Part shown: positions 43,215-52,815 of the stretch, piece after piece
How positions within the stretch are numbered: position 1 is the first letter of the stretch
Layout: each line of letters opens with the position of its first letter
Assembly: GCA_016935985.1 (NCBI GenBank)
Contig: JAFGPW010000006.1
Coordinates: 25,047-89,046, forward strand
Length of the DNA stretch: 64,000 nt
Origin: Candidatus Woesearchaeota archaeon
GTDB lineage: Archaea > Nanobdellota > Nanobdellia > Woesearchaeales > JAFGPW01
Reading direction: 5' to 3'
Translations under genes and position numbers: made by a program
The notes under the pieces: generated by a model
What the model was told of the DNA's origin: nothing
Databases searched by the model: none
Seen by the model: the letters and a program-made list of their open reading frames with translations, nothing else

Positions 43215-43281
43215 ATACATATATTTAAATGTAATCATTTTCACCACTTCATAAGGATAAAAATGGGAAATTATATATAGG
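43215..43281. promoter_or_regulatory. Divergent TATA boxes
   Basis: The minus-strand CATTTAAATATATG (about 43217-43230) serves the gene starting at 43199. The plus-strand AATTATATATAGG (43269-43281) serves the gene at 43301. Both are about 26 bp from their start codons. Confidence 0.5.
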
Positions 43282-43300
43282 AGCATCCCTTCCCCAGGGT

Positions 43301-44170
43301 ATGCCAAAATCCCCGACCACCATCGAGACCGGCGTCGACCGGCTACTCGACCTTCTCATATGCCATAAGGAGCTGGCCCTCACCGAAGCCGCCGCACGGC
43401 TCAATGTGCCGAAGCGGATACTCGACCATTGGTGCGACATGCTCGAGGAGGAAGGGGTCATCGCCCTCAAGCACACGCTCAAGGAGACCTTCATCGTCAA
43501 CAAGGAGCACCACGAGAAGAACGGTTCGAAGAGGAGCTCGGTCATCCAGAACCTGAGGTCGATAGCGCTCTCCACCAAGAGCTATGAGGAGAAGGCGATA
43601 GAGAAGAAGACGAAGGAGCTCGAACGGCAACGGCATCTCCATGACGAGAGCGTCAAGCGCCTGAAGGCGTATGAGCGGATGAAGCGGGAGGTCGAGCGGC
43701 GCAACGAGGAATTCCTCAAGGAGCACGAGATGCTCATCGCATCCATGAAGGAGATAGGCGCCGAGAAGCGCCGGCTCGAGGATCTTCGTGCGGCTCTCGT
43801 CGAGAGCGACGCGCGAATCGGCGACCGCGAGCGGATCCTGGAACACCGTGTGGCGACGTTCAGGAAGGATGTGGAACGGATTGTCGCCAGGCGGACCCGC
43901 CGCCTCGATGCCCGTGAGAGCGAGATAGCGTCTGCCGAATCCTCGCTCGCCAAGCGCGCCGAGGAGATATCGCGCCGGGAGCAGGAGCTCGTCGAGCGCG
44001 AGACCGATGTGCTCGACCGGGAGCAGGTCATAGGCAGCATCATCCGCATCATCAGGGACCAGAAAGACCTTCTCATGAGGGAGAAGGGCATCATCAGGCG
44101 CCATTCCGAGATGCTTGAGGGCATGGACGTGCGACGGGAGCGGGCGTCGCGCGCGGCGGTCCCTGAATAG
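43301..44170 (+). CDS. Winged-helix plus long coiled-coil protein (289 aa)
   Basis: Residues of about 5-65 look like a winged-helix domain (RLLDLLICHKELALTEAAARLNVPKRILDHWCDMLEEEGVI, with the wing ALKHTLKETFIV). From about 90 to 280 the sequence is a continuous charged coiled coil with heptad-like repeats (KKTKELERQRHLHDESVKRLKAYERMKREVERR...ASAESSLAKRAEEISRREQELVERE). No membrane segment. DNA binding joined to a long rod suggests a nucleoid, partition or sensor role; this is inference. The divergent neighbour is the zinc-ribbon membrane protein. Confidence 0.72.
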   Translation: MPKSPTTIETGVDRLLDLLICHKELALTEAAARLNVPKRILDHWCDMLEEEGVIALKHTLKETFIVNKEHHEKNGSKRSSVIQNLRSIALSTKSYEEKAIEKKTKELERQRHLHDESVKRLKAYERMKREVERRNEEFLKEHEMLIASMKEIGAEKRRLEDLRAALVESDARIGDRERILEHRVATFRKDVERIVARRTRRLDARESEIASAESSLAKRAEEISRREQELVERETDVLDREQVIGSIIRIIRDQKDLLMREKGIIRRHSEMLEGMDVRRERASRAAVPE

Positions 44171-44176
44171 GCATCC

Positions 44177-44707
44177 TCATCCCTTCTCTTTCGGCTCGCG
44201 CATGATGTACCCTGCGACCGCGATGAGCACCGCTGCCATGAGGGCGACTGCCCAGAATTCCGCATCGAAGAGGAACTCCGCCCAGCCGGGGATCGGGCCG
44301 CCGAGCCACCAGTACCCGACCGCCACGACGAGCAGGTCTGGCGTCAGGATATCGATGATGATGATGACGGATATGACATACGCGATGAACCTCTCGTCGA
44401 GGCGTACCCCGAAGGCGCCGGCGAGGAGCAGCGCGAGGAAGAGCGCCACGAGCACCGCGCCGAAGACCGGCGTCCACGTGGTTATGTACGGAACGACATC
44501 GAAGCCCGCGCCGGTGACGTGCGGCGACACCGTGATGAACGCCAATGCGGCGGCAAGCACGGTCTGGATGTTCTTCCTCCCCTCGAAGACCTTGCCCTTG
44601 AGGAGGCCCGCGTAGACGATCACGAAGACGAGTAGCCAGGCGTTGAGGATCTCATAGACGCCGCCGGCCTGCTTGCTGAGCAGGATGCCGATGAAGGATG
44701 CCATCAT
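44177..44707 (-). CDS. Polytopic membrane protein (176 aa)
   Basis: The ATG at 44707 is preferred over the GTG at 44713. Four to five hydrophobic helices (ILNAWLLVFVIVYAGLL, TVLAAALAFITVSPHV, VFGAVLVALFLALLLAG, YVISVIIIIDILTPDLLVVAVGYW, AVALMAAVLIAVAGYIM) span most of the sequence. No transporter motif is recognised. It is 40 bp downstream of the cation antiporter gene on the same strand, so may be co-transcribed. Confidence 0.65.
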   Translation of the reverse strand: MMASFIGILLSKQAGGVYEILNAWLLVFVIVYAGLLKGKVFEGRKNIQTVLAAALAFITVSPHVTGAGFDVVPYITTWTPVFGAVLVALFLALLLAGAFGVRLDERFIAYVISVIIIIDILTPDLLVVAVGYWWLGGPIPGWAEFLFDAEFWAVALMAAVLIAVAGYIMREPKEKG

Positions 44708-44746
44708 TGCCACAAGGGCGCTTCCCCTTGATAATTTTTTCCCTGC

Positions 44747-45739
44747 TCACACGAGCATGATGTCGGCGGGGAAGAAGCGCATCCTCATGAAGAGGTAGGC
44801 AATATAGAGGGCGATCAGCAGCACCCCCTGCCATTTCCTGAGCCGTCCCCTCCAGAGGAACGCGAATATCGCGATGCCGGTCGCGATCTTTATCGGCAGG
44901 TCGTATTCTACCACCACCGCAGGCACCGCATAGGTGGAGATGAGCGCGCCGAGACCGAGCGCGAGCATGGGATTCGTGATGTTCGAGCCGACGAGGATGC
45001 CGATCGAGACCGTCGTCCGCCCCTTGACGATCGCGAGGATCGAGGTGATGAGCTCAGGGAAGGCGGATGCCACGCCGAGGAGGATCACGCCGATGAATGA
45101 CGCGGAGAGCGGGAGAGCGTCGACGAGCACCTCGGAATGCGCGATCATCCGGTCTGCGGCGAACGCCATGACCGTGAAGGCCGCGATGAGGATCATCGCA
45201 TCGGCCAGAGGATGCGTGACGACCTTCGTCCGGGATGCGGACCTTTTCTCATCCGCCGAGACGAGCCCGTACCGCTTCAGGTACCAGAGGTAGACGATGT
45301 AGCCGAAGACGAGGATCGCGCCCTCTGCCCTGCTGACCGTGCCGTCGAGCGCGAAGATGAAGAGCAGGCACGAGGCGCCGACCAGGCCGCCGACGTCCTT
45401 GAAGAGGTCCTTCCTCGCGACCACGAGGACGCCGAGGAGCGCGACAAGGCCGAGCAGGAAGTTCTGCTGGAAGATGTCGGAGCCGATGTTCGCGCCGATG
45501 ACGAGGCCGGAGAGGGGGATATAGGATGCCTTGTCTCCGAGGATGGTGACGCTTCCCATGATGTGCGTCATGATCTCAGGGATGCTCGTCCCGATCGCGA
45601 GGACCGTCATCCCGATGAGCTCGTCCGACATGCCGAACCGCAGGGCGAGCCGGAGAGCGGCCTGTATCGCGAACTCGGCGGCGCCAAGGACGACCGCGCC
45701 GCTGACGATGACCCAGAGGAATTCCGCGATGAGCGCCAT
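44747..45739 (-). CDS. Ca2+/cation antiporter, CaCA family (330 aa)
   Basis: Ten to eleven predicted helices in two halves, each containing the alpha repeat of the sodium/calcium exchanger family: GMTVLAIGTSIPEIMTHI with GANIGSDIFQ in the first, and GVILLGVASAFPELITSI with GSNITNPML in the second. The acidic residues in SIPEI and AFPEL are the ion-binding ones in the family. A cytoplasmic loop of about 25 residues joins the halves. It would exchange Ca2+ (or another cation) for Na+ or H+ across the membrane. A minus-strand TTTTATATCC lies about 26 bp before the ATG. Confidence 0.9.
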   Translation of the reverse strand: MALIAEFLWVIVSGAVVLGAAEFAIQAALRLALRFGMSDELIGMTVLAIGTSIPEIMTHIMGSVTILGDKASYIPLSGLVIGANIGSDIFQQNFLLGLVALLGVLVVARKDLFKDVGGLVGASCLLFIFALDGTVSRAEGAILVFGYIVYLWYLKRYGLVSADEKRSASRTKVVTHPLADAMILIAAFTVMAFAADRMIAHSEVLVDALPLSASFIGVILLGVASAFPELITSILAIVKGRTTVSIGILVGSNITNPMLALGLGALISTYAVPAVVVEYDLPIKIATGIAIFAFLWRGRLRKWQGVLLIALYIAYLFMRMRFFPADIMLV

Positions 45740-45800
45740 GGCCTTCCATCCTGGCTTTGGGGATATAAAAGTATTGTTACTTACTGCGGGTAGTTGGGAT

Positions 45801-45811
45801 ACTTTTTAAAC
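45801..45811 (+). promoter_or_regulatory. TATA box of the glycosyltransferase-like gene
   Basis: ACTTTTTAAAC is centred about 28 bp before the ATG at 45835. Confidence 0.45.
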
Positions 45812-45834
45812 AGGGATGCCTCTGGTCGCGCAGC

Positions 45835-47148
45835 ATGGCGAAGGAGCGGCAGGCATGGGTAGTATCGGTCGACATGGGCTACGGCCACCAGCGGGCGGCA
45901 TACCCCTTGCGCGACATCGCCTATGAGCGGATCATCACCGCCAACAACGACAACATCGTGACCCCTGAGGAGCAGAGGGTATGGCGCAAGTTCCAGCGCT
46001 TCTACGAGTCGGTCTCACAGATCAGGGGGCTTCCGGTGATCGGGCCTGCCATGTGGGGGCTCTTCGATTACATCCAGTCGATCCAGCCCCTCTACCCCCT
46101 CAGGAACCTCTCCCGCCCGACGCTCTACTCGACACGGCTCCACCGGCTGATCAGGCGCGGGTTCATGCAGAGCCTGGTCACCTACACCAGGAAACGCGAC
46201 ATTCCCTTCATCTCCACCTTCTTCGCGCCGGCGATCGCGGCAGCGTACCACAAGCGGAAAGAGGTCTACTGCGTGGTCACCGACTCCGACATCAACCGCA
46301 TCTGGGTGCCGCAGGAGCCCCTGAAGACCGTCGTGCACTACCTCACCCCGACTGACAGGGCGGGAAAGCGCCTTATGGAATACGGCGTGCCGCGCGAGCG
46401 CATCTTCTTCACAGGGTTCCCGCTCCCCGAGGAGAACATCGGGAAGGACGCGAGCGTTCTCAAGCATGATCTTGGCCGGCGGCTGCCCAACCTCGATCCG
46501 GCAAGGAGATATCTCACGCAGAACCACGGCAACCTCAAGAAGACGCTCGGGAAGAGCCTCAGGAGGACGAGCGATCACCCGCTCACCGTCACGTATGCCA
46601 TCGGCGGCGCAGGAGCGCAGCTCGAGGTCGGCGCGCAGGCGCTCCAGGCGCTCAGGGACCACATCAGGAGGGGAAGGATCAGGGTGGTGATCTCATGCGG
46701 CACCAGGCCGGAAATCGCCCAGCTGTTCGAAGAGGAGGTCAAGGAACTGGGCCTTGCCGGCTGCCGGGGGAACGGGGTCCAGGTCCTCCATGCGCTCGAC
46801 AAGCGCTCGCACTTCACGCTCTTCAACCGGACGCTCCGGCAGACCGATATCCTCTGGACCAAGCCGAGCGAGCTCTCGTTCTACGCAGGCCTCGGGATCC
46901 CGATCATAATCGCCCCGCCGCTCGGCAGCCACGAGCAGATCAACATGAAGTGGCTCCAGCGCCTCGGCATCGGCTTCCCGCAGGAGCACCCTGCCTACTG
47001 CGACCAGTGGCTCTTCGACTGGCTTGAGTCCGGCATGCTCGCCGAGGCGGCGTTCGAGGGGTTCATGAAGGCGCCGACCTACGGGACCGAGAACATCAAG
47101 AGGCTGGTCTTCGCGAAGGACAAGGAGACGGTGGTTTTCAGGTACTGA
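45835..47148 (+). CDS. MurG/MGDG-synthase-like (GT28-type) glycosyltransferase (437 aa)
   Basis: The N-terminus has VDMGYGHQRAAYPLRDI, matching the glycine-His-rich acceptor loop of the GT28/monogalactosyldiacylglycerol-synthase type (GxGHxRAA). The C-terminal half contains TVTYAIGGAGAQLEVG (donor phosphate loop) and TKPSELSFYAGLGIPIIIAPPLGSHEQIN, the GT-B donor-binding signature that places the sugar nucleotide. A GT-B fold adding sugar to a lipid or glycan carrier at the membrane is therefore likely. It is well over 400 aa, longer than MurG, with an extra N-terminal insert at about 40-120. Confidence 0.72.
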   Translation: MAKERQAWVVSVDMGYGHQRAAYPLRDIAYERIITANNDNIVTPEEQRVWRKFQRFYESVSQIRGLPVIGPAMWGLFDYIQSIQPLYPLRNLSRPTLYSTRLHRLIRRGFMQSLVTYTRKRDIPFISTFFAPAIAAAYHKRKEVYCVVTDSDINRIWVPQEPLKTVVHYLTPTDRAGKRLMEYGVPRERIFFTGFPLPEENIGKDASVLKHDLGRRLPNLDPARRYLTQNHGNLKKTLGKSLRRTSDHPLTVTYAIGGAGAQLEVGAQALQALRDHIRRGRIRVVISCGTRPEIAQLFEEEVKELGLAGCRGNGVQVLHALDKRSHFTLFNRTLRQTDILWTKPSELSFYAGLGIPIIIAPPLGSHEQINMKWLQRLGIGFPQEHPAYCDQWLFDWLESGMLAEAAFEGFMKAPTYGTENIKRLVFAKDKETVVFRY

Positions 47149-47225
47149 TCGCGGGAAGGCCGATCCGCATGCCTTCTCTGGCGCGCCCGAGCGCCGACCT
47201 CCCCCTCCCTCAGCGGCCCTCCTGC

Positions 47226-47693
47226 TCACCGGCTGAGGGGGAGGATCGTCACCGCGTAAGCGATGGTGAGCGCCCCCCAGTTGAGCCCCATGAACCATTT
47301 CTGCCCCCAGCTGATGCCGGGGAAGGCCCAGTCCGATAACGGCCACAGGAACGGCGTCGGCAGGAAGTCGCGCGAGTGCGTCGGGATGTCGATCGCCAGG
47401 TGCAGCAGCCAGGCGAGAGTGTAGTAGGGGATCCTCCCGGAGAACGCCCAGAGGAGCACGAACACGACGGCCCAGACGAAGACGCTGTGCGTGAGGCCGT
47501 AGAGCACGTGGCTCCACCGCGGCACGCGCGCGAGGTCGGGCTTGCCTAACGGGATGCGCTTCGCGATGCCGTAGACCATCGTGACACCCCATGACGCGAG
47601 GTCGGGGAGCACGCCGAAGGCGAGCGCGAGGCCGAGATTGTCCGAGCGGCGGAACACGAGCAGCGTCCAGAGGAGATGGGCGAAGGTGTCCAT
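47226..47693 (-). CDS. Membrane protein of the YdjM/DUF457-like type (155 aa)
   Basis: Four helices with polar His/Asp residues placed within them (FGVLPDLASW, LTHSVFVWAVVFVLLW, LLHLAIDIPTHS). The pattern DxxxxH...HxxxD..H matches inner-membrane metal-dependent hydrolase-like proteins (YdjM, DUF457). That family's activity is only predicted, so function is uncertain. It follows the UPF0182 gene by 45 bp on the same strand. Confidence 0.65.
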   Translation of the reverse strand: MDTFAHLLWTLLVFRRSDNLGLALAFGVLPDLASWGVTMVYGIAKRIPLGKPDLARVPRWSHVLYGLTHSVFVWAVVFVLLWAFSGRIPYYTLAWLLHLAIDIPTHSRDFLPTPFLWPLSDWAFPGISWGQKWFMGLNWGALTIAYAVTILPLSR

Positions 47694-47738
47694 GGCCGTC
47701 TCTCCTGGCGCAGCTCGCCTCTCAGCCTGCCAGTCCGC

Positions 47739-50495
47739 TCACTCCTGGAGTTCCGCGATGATGCCGCCGAGCTCGGCGAGGGACGTGCCGATGCCTGCCC
47801 AGTCGCCGCGGCGCATCGCGTCCTGGACCGCCTCGTACGCCTCCTGGGCCCGGGTGAGGAGGCCGTCGCCGACAGCAGCGCCGGTCTCACCGGTCCCGCC
47901 GGCCCTGCCGCTTCCCCTGGGTGTCGTCGCGCCGAACAGCGTCGCGAAGGCCTTCTCGAGCGTCTCCTCCATCACGATGCTCTTGCCGTCGGATATGATG
48001 ACCCGCTTGAGCTCGGGCATCTGGCTCTTCTCGGCGATGATGAAGAGCGGCTCGACATAGAGGAGCGAGTTCTCGATCGGCAGCACCAGGAGGTTTCCCC
48101 GTATCACCGACGACCCCTGCTGGCTCCAGAGCGTGATCTCCTGGCTTATCTCCGAGTCCTGGTCGATGCGCGCCTCGATCTGCATCGGGCCGAAGACCAT
48201 CTTCTCCTTCGGGAACTTGTAGACGACGATCCTGCCGTAGTCGGAGTCCGAGTTCGCCGCCATCCAGGCGATCATGTTGTCCTTCTTCTGCGGGGTGAAG
48301 GGCAGCAGCATCATGAACTCCTCCCTATCCATGTCAGGGAGCTTCATGATGATGTAGTAAGGGTCGAGGATAACCTGCTCCCCCCTGCCGTAGATCTGTT
48401 TCGGGAGGTTCCAGAGGTCCTCCTTGTTGTAGAAGACCGTCGGATCGCGCATGTGGTAGCTCGCGTACATCTCGGCCTGGACGCTGAAGAGGAGCTCCGG
48501 GTACCTGACATGGGGCTTGAGCGGGTCCGGCATCTCCGCGAACAGCCTGAACTGCGTGGGGAAGAGGTTCATGTAGGTCCTGATGACCGGATCCTCGGTG
48601 TCCATGACGTAATAGGTGACCGTGCCGTCGTACGCGTCGACGACCGCCTTCACCGAGTTGCGCAGGTAGTTGATGCCCTGGAAGGGCTCGGAGTAGGGGA
48701 ACGACGAGGCCACCGTGTAGGCGTCCTGGATCCACCACAGCCTGCCGTCGGCGACGACGAGGTACGGGTCGGGGTCGAGCGTGAGGAACGGCATGACCTT
48801 GCCGATGCGCCGCTGGACGCTGCGGTCGAACATGATGCGCGTGTCGTCCTTGAGCTGGCCTGAGACCAGGAGCTTGTAGTCCTGGAACCGTATCGCGAAC
48901 ATGAGACGCTTGAGGGGCGTGTCGATGACGACGCCGCCCTTCCCCGCATAGGCGGTGTAGATGTTGGTGTCGCCCTTCGGATAGTCGAACTCCTGGGTCT
49001 GCGTGCGGGTGAGGATATACTCGTTCTCGTGCTCGCCATAATATATCCCTGGCTGCCTGACATCGAGCGCGGGGTCGCCCGCGATGTTCTTCGGCGGGAT
49101 GTCCTTGAGCAGGAATTTGGGCATGCCCTGGGCGTCGATGGTGTTCACCGGGCTCATGACCACGCCATAGCCATGGGTGTAGACGCTGTGCTGGTTGAGC
49201 CAGGTCTGCGCCTGGGAAGGCAGCTGCGACTGGCGTATCTCGCGCGGCGAGAGCATGACCTGCCGGTAGCTGCCGTTGATCGTATAGCGGTCGATGTCGA
49301 TGTCGATGAAATCGTAGTAGAGGCGTATCTCCTGGAGCTGCTTGTAGGAGTCGAGCAGCGGCCTCCAGTCGAGCAGCCTGATGTTGTCGACGGTCTGCTC
49401 GTTCATCCCAAGCATATCGGCGGTGATGCTTTCCTCCGCGGGGAACTCGAGCTCGTCGACGCTGTCGATGCCGTAGGCGTAGCGCGTGAGCTCGATGTTG
49501 CGCTCGATGTAGGGCGTCTCCAGCGTTATCTCGTTCGGCGAGACGATGATGTTCTGGACGAGGGCGGGGACGATCCCCTTGCCCAGCACGAGCAGGATGA
49601 CATAGGCGATGAGGATGCCCACCAGGACCGTGCGCCGCGTTCGTTTCCCCTGGCCGGAGCCGAGGGTGAGGTAGGCGACCGCAGCGATGCCGGCGACGAC
49701 CGAGAGCCCTGCCATGAGCACGAGCAGCGGGAGGGTGACGTTGAGGTCTGTGTAGCCGGCGCCATACACCGCCCCCATCCTGGAGAGGAGGATGCCGTAC
49801 CGGTCGAGCCAGTTCCTCACCGCGAGCAGCAGGAAGAGCCCGAGGACGAAGAGCCCGAGGTGGAGCTTGACCGCCCTCGGCACCTTCTGGAATGCCTTCC
49901 CGAGGCCGAGATCCTTCGGCGGCCGCGCCGGGAACTGGTCGAATGGCGTGTGCGGGAAGGAGGGGAACCGGAACGCTCCTTTGAGGACCGGCAGGTAGGC
50001 GATGGCCGTCAGCACGAAGCCGAAGAGGACGGCGAGCAGGAGGTATCCCCAGAGCGTCGTGTAGAACGGCAGGGTGAAGACATAGAAGCCGATGTCCTTG
50101 CCGAAGACCGGGTCGGCGAGGCCGAAGGGCTGCTGGGCGAGGTAGGTGAGGACCGTCTGCCAGGCGCCTGAGAGCGTGAAGCCGAGGACGAAGGAGAACA
50201 CGCCGAAGAGGACGAACCGCAGCCCCTTGGCAGAGTCCTCCTTCAGCGCCTTGTCCCCCTTGATGCGGCTCACGACGAAGAGGTTGGCGAGCGCGAAGAG
50301 GGCGAAGAGGACCGCCCCGATGAGGAAGAGGATGACCTTCGACCAGAAGACCGTGAGGAACAACGGCAGGTAGCCGAGCGCGTCGAACCAGAGGTAGTCG
50401 GTGTAGAACGCAGCTATCGCGGAGAGGGAGAGGAAGAGCGCGATGACGAGAGCGATGAGGGCAGAGCTTGCGAAGCGTTTCGGACCATAGGCCAT
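47739..50495 (-). CDS. UPF0182 family membrane protein (918 aa)
   Basis: Seven N-terminal membrane helices (about 10-300) are followed by a 600-residue extracytoplasmic domain. The segments FYTDYLWFDALGY, FGLADPVFGKDIGFYVF and LPFYTTLWGYL, then QNIIVSPNEITLETPYIERNIELTR and HGYGVVMSPVNTIDAQGMP, are hallmarks of UPF0182 (COG1615). The family is widespread and uncharacterised. The ATG at 50495 is chosen because GGGGGTG lies 6 bases upstream. A minus-strand TATA (GTTTTATATATTC) lies about 50530. The size fits the family (850-1000 aa). Confidence 0.88.
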   Translation of the reverse strand: MAYGPKRFASSALIALVIALFLSLSAIAAFYTDYLWFDALGYLPLFLTVFWSKVILFLIGAVLFALFALANLFVVSRIKGDKALKEDSAKGLRFVLFGVFSFVLGFTLSGAWQTVLTYLAQQPFGLADPVFGKDIGFYVFTLPFYTTLWGYLLLAVLFGFVLTAIAYLPVLKGAFRFPSFPHTPFDQFPARPPKDLGLGKAFQKVPRAVKLHLGLFVLGLFLLLAVRNWLDRYGILLSRMGAVYGAGYTDLNVTLPLLVLMAGLSVVAGIAAVAYLTLGSGQGKRTRRTVLVGILIAYVILLVLGKGIVPALVQNIIVSPNEITLETPYIERNIELTRYAYGIDSVDELEFPAEESITADMLGMNEQTVDNIRLLDWRPLLDSYKQLQEIRLYYDFIDIDIDRYTINGSYRQVMLSPREIRQSQLPSQAQTWLNQHSVYTHGYGVVMSPVNTIDAQGMPKFLLKDIPPKNIAGDPALDVRQPGIYYGEHENEYILTRTQTQEFDYPKGDTNIYTAYAGKGGVVIDTPLKRLMFAIRFQDYKLLVSGQLKDDTRIMFDRSVQRRIGKVMPFLTLDPDPYLVVADGRLWWIQDAYTVASSFPYSEPFQGINYLRNSVKAVVDAYDGTVTYYVMDTEDPVIRTYMNLFPTQFRLFAEMPDPLKPHVRYPELLFSVQAEMYASYHMRDPTVFYNKEDLWNLPKQIYGRGEQVILDPYYIIMKLPDMDREEFMMLLPFTPQKKDNMIAWMAANSDSDYGRIVVYKFPKEKMVFGPMQIEARIDQDSEISQEITLWSQQGSSVIRGNLLVLPIENSLLYVEPLFIIAEKSQMPELKRVIISDGKSIVMEETLEKAFATLFGATTPRGSGRAGGTGETGAAVGDGLLTRAQEAYEAVQDAMRRGDWAGIGTSLAELGGIIAELQE

Positions 50496-50660
50496 GCGGG
50501 ACACCCCCTACGCGGGCAACGGCGGGAATATATAAAACTTGGGAATCCCTTTTAATAGGTCCCTTGAGGCGGTATCAGATGGGGTGTTCTGTCATCGCGC
50601 CCATCGCGCACCACCCTTCCTAGTTTCATATCCACTGAAGAGTGGTGTACTTGGGAAAAG

Positions 50661-50667
50661 TATAAAA
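50661..50667 (+). promoter_or_regulatory. TATA box of the tldD-like gene
   Basis: TATAAAA is placed about 32 bp before the ATG at 50696 and 20 bp before the ATG at 50684. This makes a start downstream of the GTG at 50672 more likely. Confidence 0.4.
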
Positions 50668-50695
50668 AGGAGTGAGGGTAGGGATGCTCAGCAGC

Positions 50696-52318
50696 ATGGC
50701 AGAAACGGCGATGAGCGGACTCGACAAGGAGATATTCGATGCCATGGGGAACCAGCTCAGGAGATGGCAGCAGGTGCGGCTGCCGGTTCCGGAGAGCGAC
50801 AAGACCCTCGGCATCATGCATGCAAGCGTCTCCTACACCCGCACCAAGAGCATCGGCTTTGCCAGCGACTTCGGCGGGATGACCTCGCATCCGGGACTCG
50901 AGTCAAAGGCCTATCTCGTGGTCGAGATAAAATTGGGGTCGCCGACCTACTTCTCTGACGCCTGGGCGAGCAGCTCGGCGCCGATCGACACCCCCCGGTC
51001 CCTGGACCGGATCCTGCACAACTGCTTCGACCGGGCGATGAAGAGCGCGTACATCTACTACCATCATGACATCGGCGATGACATCCTCTCGATACCGAAA
51101 TTCAGGGGGGAGGAGAAATGGCGGACGATGGGAGCGAGGATCCACCACGACGCCGCGGTCGGATTCTCCATCGATGAGCAGGCGATCGCTGCCGTGGTGA
51201 AAGAGCTCACCGAGAAGGCCGGATCGCTGCCGTTCGAGCTGCATATCGCGAACGCCTGCTACACCCCGATGCTCGCAGAACGGTACTACATCGACACCGA
51301 AGGGAGCGGCATCTATTCTGCCGACGCACGTAACAGCCTCGCCATGACGGTGATGGCAAAGAACATGAAAGGGAACCTCTTCGCGTACGGCACCACCGTC
51401 TACCGGCACGGTCTCCTCAGCATCCCCTCGGCCGCCGAGATGGGTGCGATGGTGCGCGGGGCGGAGCGCCGCTTGCGGCTGCGGGAGAGCATCAAGGACG
51501 AGGAATCGGATTCGGCGACCGTCATCCTCGGCCCCTCAGCGAGCGGCACCTTCGGCCATGAGGGGGTCGCCGGGCACCTGGTCTCTGCGCCGTACATCGA
51601 TTCCGGCATGACGACGACATTCGCCGACTCCATCGGCAGGCGCATCTGCCCGGAGTTCATCTCTATGGTCGACGATCCGACCCTCCCCGGCCTGTGGGGG
51701 TCGTACGCCTATGACCATGAGGGCATCAAGACCATCCCCAACGTGATCATCGAGGACGGCGTGCTCAGGAATTACATGCACACGCGCTCGACCGCCCATC
51801 GCCGCGGCGTCCTGCCGACCGGGCACTCCCGCGGCGACAACTCCTCGCTCCTCGACGAGGACGGCAACCAGCGGCGGGCGGTGTACGAACCGCGCTCGGC
51901 GAACCTGATCATCTCGACGAAACCCGACCATTCGCTCCCGTTCAAGGAACTCGTCAGGAAAGCCCAGGGGATCAAGGACCCTGACAAGGAGTACATCCTC
52001 TTCGCCGACGGGCTCGCCGGAGAGGTCAACCCCTCGACCGGCCATTTCGAGATAACGCCGGCGCGGATGTTCCGCATCTATGAGAGCGGTTCCGTGGAGC
52101 CGGTGGGCAGCGCGGTGCTCCACGGCACGCCGCATAACCTCCTCAAGAACATCGTCGCCGCATCGAAGGCGGTCAAGACGAACGACGGTCTGTGCGGCGC
52201 GTATTCGGGGTGGGTGCCGACGACGATGCGCTCGCCGTGCCTGCTCATCAGCAGGATGGACGTGAACAAGATCGATCTTGAGAGGTTCACGCCGCAGCTC
52301 ATACCCTATGATGGCTAG
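50696..52318 (+). CDS. tldD: TldD-type modulator of DNA gyrase/zinc metalloprotease family (540 aa)
   Basis: The ORF track begins at GTG 50672. The ATG at 50696 is preferred from TATA spacing and gives MAETAMSGLDKEIFD. GTFGHEGVAGHLVSA at about 285-300 is the HExxxH zinc motif of TldD-type proteins (PmbA partners lack it). Downstream LPGLWGSYAYDHEGIKTIPNVIIEDGVLRNYMHTRSTA is the family's conserved C-terminal barrel. E. coli TldD/PmbA (TldE) degrade peptides such as microcin precursors; archaeal homologues are known but their substrates are unknown. No PmbA partner lies in the window. It overlaps the convergent 131-aa gene by the stop codons. Confidence 0.85.
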   Translation: MAETAMSGLDKEIFDAMGNQLRRWQQVRLPVPESDKTLGIMHASVSYTRTKSIGFASDFGGMTSHPGLESKAYLVVEIKLGSPTYFSDAWASSSAPIDTPRSLDRILHNCFDRAMKSAYIYYHHDIGDDILSIPKFRGEEKWRTMGARIHHDAAVGFSIDEQAIAAVVKELTEKAGSLPFELHIANACYTPMLAERYYIDTEGSGIYSADARNSLAMTVMAKNMKGNLFAYGTTVYRHGLLSIPSAAEMGAMVRGAERRLRLRESIKDEESDSATVILGPSASGTFGHEGVAGHLVSAPYIDSGMTTTFADSIGRRICPEFISMVDDPTLPGLWGSYAYDHEGIKTIPNVIIEDGVLRNYMHTRSTAHRRGVLPTGHSRGDNSSLLDEDGNQRRAVYEPRSANLIISTKPDHSLPFKELVRKAQGIKDPDKEYILFADGLAGEVNPSTGHFEITPARMFRIYESGSVEPVGSAVLHGTPHNLLKNIVAASKAVKTNDGLCGAYSGWVPTTMRSPCLLISRMDVNKIDLERFTPQLIPYDG

Positions 52319-52710
52319 CAGATCCCCTCGCCTGCACGGAGCTCGCTCCAGAGCCGCTCCTTCCAGGCGCGGTCGAGCTCCTCGTCGTAGCCGTAGTAGG
52401 TCCTGCCGTCGATCTCGCGCTTCCAGTTCTTCGTCATCTTCCTGATGCAGCGGTCGAGCTCGGCCAAGTCCTCCTCGAGCGCCGCGACCGCGAGGTTCCG
52501 CTCTCCGGACGGGCGCGTCGGGAGGGGATGGTGCATGACGCGGACCTGATAGGAGGGGACTGCCCTTTCCCCGAGGACGACCACCGCTCCTCCTGCCGGT
52601 CTTCCGGGAGCGTCCGGGATGAGGGACCAGACGAGCGCGCAGAGCGAGACGAGGAGAGCGATGACGATGAAGAGGTCCTGGACTGTACGCATGCCTGCCG
52701 CCTTGCCCAT
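52315..52710 (-). CDS. Membrane-anchored small exported protein (131 aa)
   Basis: A signal anchor (TVQDLFIVIALLVSLCALVWSLI, about 8-31) leads into a Pro/Gly linker and a helical charged domain with EEDLAELDRCIRKMTKNWKREIDGR. A TATA box on the minus strand (GTAATATTTATATCC) is 26-29 bp before the ATG. The stop overlaps the tldD-like stop in convergent arrangement (4 bp). No family is recognised. Confidence 0.6.
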   Translation of the reverse strand: MGKAAGMRTVQDLFIVIALLVSLCALVWSLIPDAPGRPAGGAVVVLGERAVPSYQVRVMHHPLPTRPSGERNLAVAALEEDLAELDRCIRKMTKNWKREIDGRTYYGYDEELDRAWKERLWSELRAGEGIC

Positions 52711-52781
52711 CAGAAGCCCCGTTTGACCTGTGTGGATATAAATATTACTATTTGTGCTACTTATAAGTGAAAAGAAGGGTA

Positions 52782-52796
52782 ATATTTATAAAGGAG
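52782..52796 (+). promoter_or_regulatory. TATA box of the M23 peptidase gene
   Basis: AATATTTATAAAGG is centred about 26 bp before the ATG at 52816. Confidence 0.5.
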
Positions 52797-52815
52797 CTGG
52801 TCACACCAGCCGGCC

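Noticed and set aside
49029-50171. 380-aa plus-strand ORF opposite UPF0182
   Set aside because: Antisense shadow, no hydrophobic core or motif.
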